NCBI RefSeq assembly: GCF_001591505.1
Contig: NZ_BCVA01000013.1
Coordinates: 52,295 to 116,294 of the forward strand
Direction: 5' to 3'
DNA length: 64,000 nucleotides
DNA from: Neobacillus niacini NBRC 15566
GTDB taxonomy: Bacteria > Bacillota > Bacilli > Bacillales > Cytobacillaceae
Shown here: positions 59,128 to 64,000 of the stretch, in pieces
Position numbering within the stretch: the first letter of the stretch is position 1
Layout of the letters: the number at the start of each line of letters is the position of its first letter
Notes under the pieces: model-generated
The model's database searches: none
What the model was told of the DNA's origin: nothing
What the model saw: only the letters and a program-made list of their open reading frames with translations
Translations under genes and position numbers: made by a program

Positions 59128-60453
59128 ATGCAAAAATATTTTATGTTTAAGGAATTAGGGACGAATTATCGCCGTGAGATTATTGGCGGCATGACCACCT
59201 TCTTGGCAATGGCCTATATATTAGTGGTAAACCCGCTAACATTAACACTATCAAGTGTACCGGATTTACCAGATTCACTTCGTATGGATTATGGAGCAGT
59301 GTTTGTAGCCACAGCATTAGCTGCAGCGATCGGTTCTATTGTGATGGGGTTACTTGGTAAATATCCACTTGCATTAGCGCCTGGTATGGGATTAAACGCA
59401 TTCTTTGCTTACTCTGTTGTGTTAGGAAGCGGCGTTCCATGGCAGCATGCTTTAGGAGCAGTCTTCATTTCCGGTGTATTTTTCTTTTTGCTGACATTAA
59501 CGGGTTTACGTGAGAAATTAATCAATGCTATTCCTATAGAGTTAAAGCATGCAGTCGGAGCGGGTATTGGTTTATACATTACATTTATTGGATTACAGAG
59601 TGCTGGTATTGTAGTAAACAATGATGCAACATTGGTTGGTTTAGGTGATTTGACGGCTGGACCAACATTACTGGCTATTTTCGGAATAATTATTACGGTT
59701 ATTATGATGACCAGAGGAATTAATGGAGCAGTATTCTTCGGAATGATTATTACAGTTATCGTAGGAATGATCTTTAATCTAATTGAAACTCCAGATAAAA
59801 TCGTCGACTCTGTTCCAAGTTTAGCTCCTACATTTGGAGCGGCATTTTCTTCCTTAGGCGATAGTTCATTCTACACAATGGGCATGCTTGGAATTATCTT
59901 GACTCTATTGTTTGTTGATTTCTTTGATAATGCTGGGACACTTGTGGCAGTGGCGAATCAAGCGGGAATGATCAAAGACAATAAATTACCACGTGCTGGC
60001 AGGGCGTTAATTGCTGACTCAGTAGCAACAACTGTTGGTGCCGTACTTGGTACTTCTACGACAACATCTTATATTGAGTCATCTGCTGGGGTAGCGGCAG
60101 GTGCGAGAACAGGGTTTGCTTCACTTGTTACAGCAGCATTGTTTATATTATCACTGTTCTTCTTCCCGTTACTATCAGTTGTTACCGCCGCCGTTACAGC
60201 ACCAGCATTAATCATTGTTGGCGCATTGATGGTTGGTTCATTAGGGAAAATTGAATGGACAAAATTTGAAGTGGCAGTTCCAGCCTTCCTTACGATGATT
60301 GCTATGCCTTTGACTTATAGCATTGCAACAGGGATTGCGATTGGGTTTATCTTTTACCCAATTACTATGATCGTTAAGGGGCGTATGAAGGAAATTCATC
60401 CAATCATGTACTTATTCTTTGTTATTTTCGTTTTATACTTCTTATTTCTATAA
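59128..60453 (+). CDS. pbuG: Hypoxanthine/guanine permease (AzgA-like NCS2)
   Basis: A 441-residue membrane transporter with about 12-14 segments. Family motifs are GGMTTFLAMAYILVVNP near the start, LAPGMGLNAFFAYSVV, FVDFFDNAGTLVAVANQAG and GTSTTTSYIESSAG. It imports hypoxanthine and guanine with protons. TAGGGGGAAG precedes the ATG. Riboswitch and PurBox-like control upstream fit purine repression. Confidence 0.94.
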   Translation: MQKYFMFKELGTNYRREIIGGMTTFLAMAYILVVNPLTLTLSSVPDLPDSLRMDYGAVFVATALAAAIGSIVMGLLGKYPLALAPGMGLNAFFAYSVVLGSGVPWQHALGAVFISGVFFFLLTLTGLREKLINAIPIELKHAVGAGIGLYITFIGLQSAGIVVNNDATLVGLGDLTAGPTLLAIFGIIITVIMMTRGINGAVFFGMIITVIVGMIFNLIETPDKIVDSVPSLAPTFGAAFSSLGDSSFYTMGMLGIILTLLFVDFFDNAGTLVAVANQAGMIKDNKLPRAGRALIADSVATTVGAVLGTSTTTSYIESSAGVAAGARTGFASLVTAALFILSLFFFPLLSVVTAAVTAPALIIVGALMVGSLGKIEWTKFEVAVPAFLTMIAMPLTYSIATGIAIGFIFYPITMIVKGRMKEIHPIMYLFFVIFVLYFLFL

Positions 60454-60463
60454 GGAAGTCAAG

Positions 60464-60495
60464 GGAGCCTGTGAGCAATCACAGGCTCTTTTTTT
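60464..60495 (+). terminator. pbuG terminator
   Basis: GAGCCTGTGA and TCACAGGCTC with a GCAA loop and seven Ts. Confidence 0.92.
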
Positions 60496-60635
60496 ATATT
60501 GGATTGTTAATACATAACAAGAGGATTTCGTATAAGGGATAGCTGTCGAATAATGTCGTTGACTTCTTGTTTTGTCTCTTATAACATGAGAATACTAAGG
60601 TAATTTAGACATTAGACATAATGGGGAGGAAGGCA

Positions 60636-61478
60636 ATGGCAAAGCTATTAATTGATAAAGTATTAAATAACAATGTTTTGATTGCACAGCATCCTTCCTA
60701 TGAGGAAGTTGTCTTAATCGGTAAAGGAATAGGCTTTAATCGGAAACAGGGAGATTTTATCGAGACAGATTCGGTAGAAAAACTATTTGTGCTTAAAAAT
60801 GAAAAGGAACAACAAAATTATATTAAATTGCTTCCTTTTATTGATGATGATCTACAAGAAGTGATTATATCTGCTATTGGAATAATAAAACAAAGAACCC
60901 ATACACAATTAGATGAGCATATCCATGTTGCATTGACGGATCATTTAGTGTTTGCAATCAATAGAGTATCTCAAGGCATGGAAATGAATAATCCCTTCCT
61001 GGTAGAAACAAAAACGCTCTATCGGCATGAATATGAAATTGCTTCTGAAGTTGTTGAATTTATTAATGAAAAAACGGGCATCTCTCTGCCGGTAGGAGAG
61101 ATAGGTTTTATTGCTATCCATATTCACAGTGCCATGACAAATAGAAACTTATCTGAAGTGAATCAGCATTCACAGCTCGTCAGCAAACTGGTAAAAATGG
61201 TGGAAGAGCAGTTTGAGATTGATATCGATAAAGAGAGTATTGATTATATGAGACTTGTGCGACACCTTCGTTTTACCATTGAAAGGGTGGTTAAAGGGGA
61301 AAAGGTAGATGAGCCGGAAAAAATATCTTTTCTATTGAAACAAGAATATCCTGTGTGCTATAATCTCTCATGGAAGCTCATTAAAGTGATGCAACAAACA
61401 TTGAAAATGAAAGTATTTGATGCAGAAGCTGTTTACTTAACTATGCACTTGCAGAGAATACAGAAAAAATTTAAATAG
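60636..61478 (+). CDS. glcT: Transcription antiterminator of ptsG (GlcT)
   Basis: A 280-residue BglG-family regulator. The RNA-binding domain is residues 1-60 (KVLNNNVLIAQHPSYEEVVL, then GKGIGFNRKQGD). The PRD1 histidines lie in LDEHIHVALTDH and IHIHSAMTN, the PRD2 ones in MRLVRHLRFT and LTMHLQRI. The sequence closely follows B. subtilis GlcT as I recall it. GGGGAGGA at 60623-60630 selects the ATG at 60636. It stands directly before the ptsG RAT. Confidence 0.93.
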   Translation: MAKLLIDKVLNNNVLIAQHPSYEEVVLIGKGIGFNRKQGDFIETDSVEKLFVLKNEKEQQNYIKLLPFIDDDLQEVIISAIGIIKQRTHTQLDEHIHVALTDHLVFAINRVSQGMEMNNPFLVETKTLYRHEYEIASEVVEFINEKTGISLPVGEIGFIAIHIHSAMTNRNLSEVNQHSQLVSKLVKMVEEQFEIDIDKESIDYMRLVRHLRFTIERVVKGEKVDEPEKISFLLKQEYPVCYNLSWKLIKVMQQTLKMKVFDAEAVYLTMHLQRIQKKFK

Positions 61479-61490
61479 TTATTATTTTTT

Positions 61491-61520
61491 ACGTGTTACT
61501 GATTCGATCAGGCATGAGTG
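61491..61520 (+). promoter_or_regulatory. RAT antiterminator RNA site of ptsG
   Basis: The 30-nt site starts ACGTGTTACTGATTCG and ends ATCAGGCATGAGTG. As far as I recall it is the same as the B. subtilis ptsG RAT bound by GlcT. It overlaps the terminator arm. Confidence 0.92.
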
Positions 61521-61605
61521 AAAAGTATTAATTGAAACCAAGGCTTTTGGGTAATCTATACCCGTAGTCTCATTTCAATTGAACTTTTACTCATGCCTTT
61601 TTTTG
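61510..61605 (+). terminator. Leader terminator of ptsG
   Basis: AGGCATGAGTGAAAAGT pairs with ACTTTTACTCATGCCT (61583-61598), then seven Ts. GlcT on the RAT would prevent it. Confidence 0.92.
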
Positions 61606-61620
61606 TGTTTTTGAGGTAAA

Positions 61621-61634
61621 TGAAAACGCTTAAT
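61621..61634. promoter_or_regulatory. cre-like site in the ptsG leader
   Basis: TGAAAACGCTTAAT fits the cre consensus in 12 of 14 positions. It lies between the terminator and the ptsG ribosome site, so a roadblock role is possible. Confidence 0.35.
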
Positions 61635-61666
61635 GAGCTATATGAAAAATTGGAGGTATATATATT

Positions 61667-63736
61667 ATGTTTAAAAAAGCTTTTGGCGTCTTGCAAAAAG
61701 TTGGTAAAGCATTAATGCTCCCAGTTGCGTTGTTGCCGGCTGCTGGTATATTACTTGCTTTAGGAGCTGCGCTCTTAAATCCAGCACTTTTAGAAATAGC
61801 ACCATTCTTGGATAATAGCACGGTGGCCTTGATTGCTTCTGTTATGCAAAATGCCGGGAATATTATCTTTGGAAACTTACCGCTCTTGTTTGCGGTTGGT
61901 GTTGCTGTAGGGTTAGCTGGTGGAGAAGGAACTGCTGGTCTGGCCGCTATTATCGGATACCTAGTTATGAATGTAACAATGGGTACCGTACTTGGTATTA
62001 CAGCTGAGGATGTTAATGGTTTAAGTTATGCGAGTGTACTTGGAATTCCTACTCTTCAAACAGGAGTATTTGGTGGTATTATCGTCGGTATACTAGCAGC
62101 ATCTATGTACAATAAGTTTTTTGAAATTGAATTACCATCTTATTTAGGATTCTTTGCAGGTAAACGTTTTGTACCTATCATTACCGCTGCATCTGCTCTT
62201 GTTTTAGGAATATTGATGATTTTCATTTGGCCGCCAATTCAAAATGGTCTAAATGCATTCTCGCAAAACATGGTTCATGCAAACCTAACAATTTCTGCAT
62301 TTATTTTCGGTGTCATTGAAAGATCGTTAATTCCATTTGGTTTACACCATATTTTCTATTCGCCATTCTGGTATGAATTCGGAGAATATACAACAAAAGC
62401 AGGAGAAGTGGTTCGTGGAGATCAACGTATCTTTATGGCGCAAATTACAGATAATGTTAAGAATTTAACAGCTGGAACATTTATGACAGGTAAATTCCCA
62501 TTCATGATGTTTGGACTACCAGCTGCAGCACTGGCAATTTATCATGAAGCTAAACCTGAAAAGAAAGTTTTTGTCGGAGGATTAATGGCATCGGCTGCCC
62601 TAACATCTTTCTTAACGGGTATTACAGAACCTATTGAATTCTCATTTTTATTCGTAGCACCAATTTTATTTGCTATACACGCGATTTTCGCGGGATTCTC
62701 GTTTATGATTATGCATATGTTAGATGTAAAAATCGGAATGACTTTCTCAGGTGGTTTAATTGACTATATTCTTTTTGGGTTAATTAACCCGCAAACAAAT
62801 GCGTGGATTGTTATACCGGTAGGTCTTGTCTTTGCGGTTGTATATTACTTTGGTTTCCGTTTTGCAATTCGTACGTTTAATTTGAAAACTCCAGGACGTG
62901 AGCTAGAGGAAGAAGAAAATCAAGCACCAACTGGTAAAGCTAACTCTGGTGACTTGGCTTCTAACATTTTAGAGGCGATGGGTGGTAAAGGGAATATTGC
63001 TCATTTAGATGCATGTATTACCCGTCTTCGTGTATCGGTAAATGATATTAAAGATGTTGATAAAGACCAACTAAAAAGACTTGGTGCAGCAGGTGTCCTA
63101 GAAGTAGGAAACAATATTCAAGCGATCTTTGGACCGCGCTCTGAAACCATTAAGGGTCAAATGAAGGATATAATGAATGGTAAAAAGCCAAGCACAATCG
63201 TAAAAGCTCCTGAAAAAGGTGTGGAACAGCAAATCGAGGAAATTAATCCAGAAGCACTTCAAACTGCACGTGGTAATGAAGACGAAGGGTTTATGGCGCC
63301 GTTAAAAGGTGAATTAAAGCCAATTACAGAAGTGCCTGACCAAGTATTTGCAGGGAAAATGATGGGTGACGGCTTTGCGATTGTCCCTGCAGAGGGTACA
63401 ATTGTATCACCGGTAAACGGTAAAATCGTTAACTTATTCCCAACAAAACACGCAATTGGAATTCTATCTGATACTGGACGTGAAATTCTTATCCATGTTG
63501 GAATCGATACGGTCAATTTAAAGGGTCAAGGGTTTGAGACATTAGTTTCTGAAAATGATATTGTTGATCAAGGTCAGCCGTTACTAAAGGTCGATTTAGA
63601 TTACATTAAAGAACATGCTACATCTACCATTACGCCGGTTGTTTTCACTAACTTAGCTGAAGGTGAAAAGGTAGTAATTGAAAAGCCTGGTCAAGTTAAC
63701 TTAAAACAAACAGGAATTATTAAGATTACGAAATAA
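61667..63736 (+). CDS. ptsG: PTS glucose transporter EIICBA
   Basis: A 689-residue glucose permease and kinase. EIIC (about residues 1-420) has the start [20 protein letters not shown] and [16 protein letters not shown] carries the phospho-cysteine in [11 protein letters not shown] near 448. EIIA ends the protein with the phospho-histidine in [12 protein letters not shown] near 610. It imports glucose as glucose-6-phosphate. TTGGAGGTA precedes the ATG. The EIIA domain could also serve the sucrose EIIBC in this window. Confidence 0.95.
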   Translation: MFKKAFGVLQKVGKALMLPVALLPAAGILLALGAALLNPALLEIAPFLDNSTVALIASVMQNAGNIIFGNLPLLFAVGVAVGLAGGEGTAGLAAIIGYLVMNVTMGTVLGITAEDVNGLSYASVLGIPTLQTGVFGGIIVGILAASMYNKFFEIELPSYLGFFAGKRFVPIITAASALVLGILMIFIWPPIQNGLNAFSQNMVHANLTISAFIFGVIERSLIPFGLHHIFYSPFWYEFGEYTTKAGEVVRGDQRIFMAQITDNVKNLTAGTFMTGKFPFMMFGLPAAALAIYHEAKPEKKVFVGGLMASAALTSFLTGITEPIEFSFLFVAPILFAIHAIFAGFSFMIMHMLDVKIGMTFSGGLIDYILFGLINPQTNAWIVIPVGLVFAVVYYFGFRFAIRTFNLKTPGRELEEEENQAPTGKANSGDLASNILEAMGGKGNIAHLDACITRLRVSVNDIKDVDKDQLKRLGAAGVLEVGNNIQAIFGPRSETIKGQMKDIMNGKKPSTIVKAPEKGVEQQIEEINPEALQTARGNEDEGFMAPLKGELKPITEVPDQVFAGKMMGDGFAIVPAEGTIVSPVNGKIVNLFPTKHAIGILSDTGREILIHVGIDTVNLKGQGFETLVSENDIVDQGQPLLKVDLDYIKEHATSTITPVVFTNLAEGEKVVIEKPGQVNLKQTGIIKITK

Positions 63737-63740
63737 AGTG

Positions 63741-63772
63741 AAGCCGGCTCAAAGTATATGAGCCGGCTTTCT
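63741..63772 (+). terminator. ptsG terminator
   Basis: AAGCCGGCTC and GAGCCGGCTT form a perfect 10-bp stem followed by TTTCTTCT. Confidence 0.88.
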
Positions 63773-63824
63773 TCTATATATATTGCAGTTAAATGCCAAA
63801 GTGAAAATTAATATCAATATACTG

Positions 63825-63853
63825 TTGACGTTAGCTGGTAATGGTGTTATTAT
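63825..63853 (+). promoter_or_regulatory. Strong promoter P1, rRNA-operon type
   Basis: TTGACG at 63825-63830, 17 bp, TATTAT at 63848-63853. Confidence 0.7.
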
Positions 63854-63917
63854 ATTTTAGCAGTCGTTAATGGCGAGTTAATAACACATCGGTGTTAAAA
63901 ACCTTTTTAAAAAAGGG

Positions 63918-63946
63918 TTGACGCTTAGTTAACGAAATGATATAGT
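63918..63946 (+). promoter_or_regulatory. Strong promoter P2, rRNA-operon type
   Basis: TTGACG at 63918-63923, 17 bp, TATAGT at 63941-63946, then TAATAG and a likely start near 63952. The leader ends ATTATTTGCTC at the window edge, which is how many Bacillus rRNA leaders run into the boxA region (TTTGAAAACT). The rRNA genes themselves are outside the window. Confidence 0.65.
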
Positions 63947-64000
63947 AATAGAGTTGCTTCTGAGTGGGTTTGCTTTTGAAGCGAAAAAGATTATTTGCTC

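Overview
The window looks like chromosomal DNA of a Gram-positive, low-GC, aerobic Bacillaceae bacterium close to Bacillus/Neobacillus. The signs are AGGAGG-type ribosome binding sites with frequent GTG and TTG starts, a B. subtilis-like yeaC-yeaD-yebA-guaA-pbuG order, purine riboswitches, RAT/BglG-type antitermination, cre-like and Pho-box-like sites, and short palindromic repeats of the kind common in Bacillus genomes. Almost all genes are on the + strand. The exceptions are a 6-phospho-beta-glucosidase and a Mur-ligase-like gene.

Layout. 1-2.2 kb: a core-MetE methionine synthase-like gene between two OsmC-family genes (the first is cut by the window edge). 2.3-4.0 kb: a small membrane protein and a DUF3231 protein. 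4.2-9.4 kb: a sucrose PTS module (LacI-type repressor, EIIBC, sucrose-6-phosphate hydrolase, fructokinase) with three identical operators. 10.1-11.8 kb: glpD with a leader terminator. 12.2-19.2 kb: a PotABCD-type ABC transporter, an adenine deaminase and a second amidohydrolase, probably purine or related salvage, preceded by PurBox-like sites.

19.5-37.1 kb is the most unusual region, an atypical type VII secretion (T7SS/WXG100) locus. It opens with a WXG100-like small protein, a putative glycine-zipper effector, a small membrane protein (candidate immunity) and an unknown protein. It continues with EssC, EsaB/YukD, two WXG100 proteins, an FHA protein, a PP2C phosphatase, an active-looking Ser/Thr kinase with a membrane segment and TPR-like ectodomain, a membrane protein whose tail carries five evenly spaced ET-x-L motifs, and a 1624-residue protein of about 15 Ig-like modules. 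No EssB/YukC, EsaA/YueB or EssA is recognisable. The kinase/FHA/Ig-repeat set may replace them, which suggests a phosphorylation-controlled T7SS variant.

37.3-43.9 kb: a compact operon of a fumarase/aspartase-superfamily lyase, a GNAT acetyltransferase, a polar amino acid ABC transporter, an M20 amidohydrolase and an MmgE/PrpD protein, plausibly for catabolism of an N-substituted amino acid. 44.1-45.6 kb: a Tat-exported PhoX-like phosphatase behind 11-bp-phased Pho-box-like repeats, then a cluster of small palindromes. 46.0-51.0 kb: a beta-glucoside PTS locus (GH1 enzyme on the - strand, BglP, GH1 remnant, LicT-like antiterminator) with RAT sites on both strands. 51.1-56.9 kb: a Mur-ligase-like gene (-) and the MoxR/DUF58/transglutaminase operon. 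57.1-60.5 kb: guaA and pbuG, each behind a guanine-type riboswitch. 60.6-63.7 kb: glcT and ptsG with the ptsG RAT/terminator. The window ends in two tandem strong promoters and a leader that looks like the start of an rRNA operon.

Links between modules: PtsG and BglP carry EIIA domains that could phosphorylate the sucrose EIIBC, which has none. The purine genes at 12-19 kb and 57-60 kb share inverted PurBox-like pairs with the same 18-bp gap.
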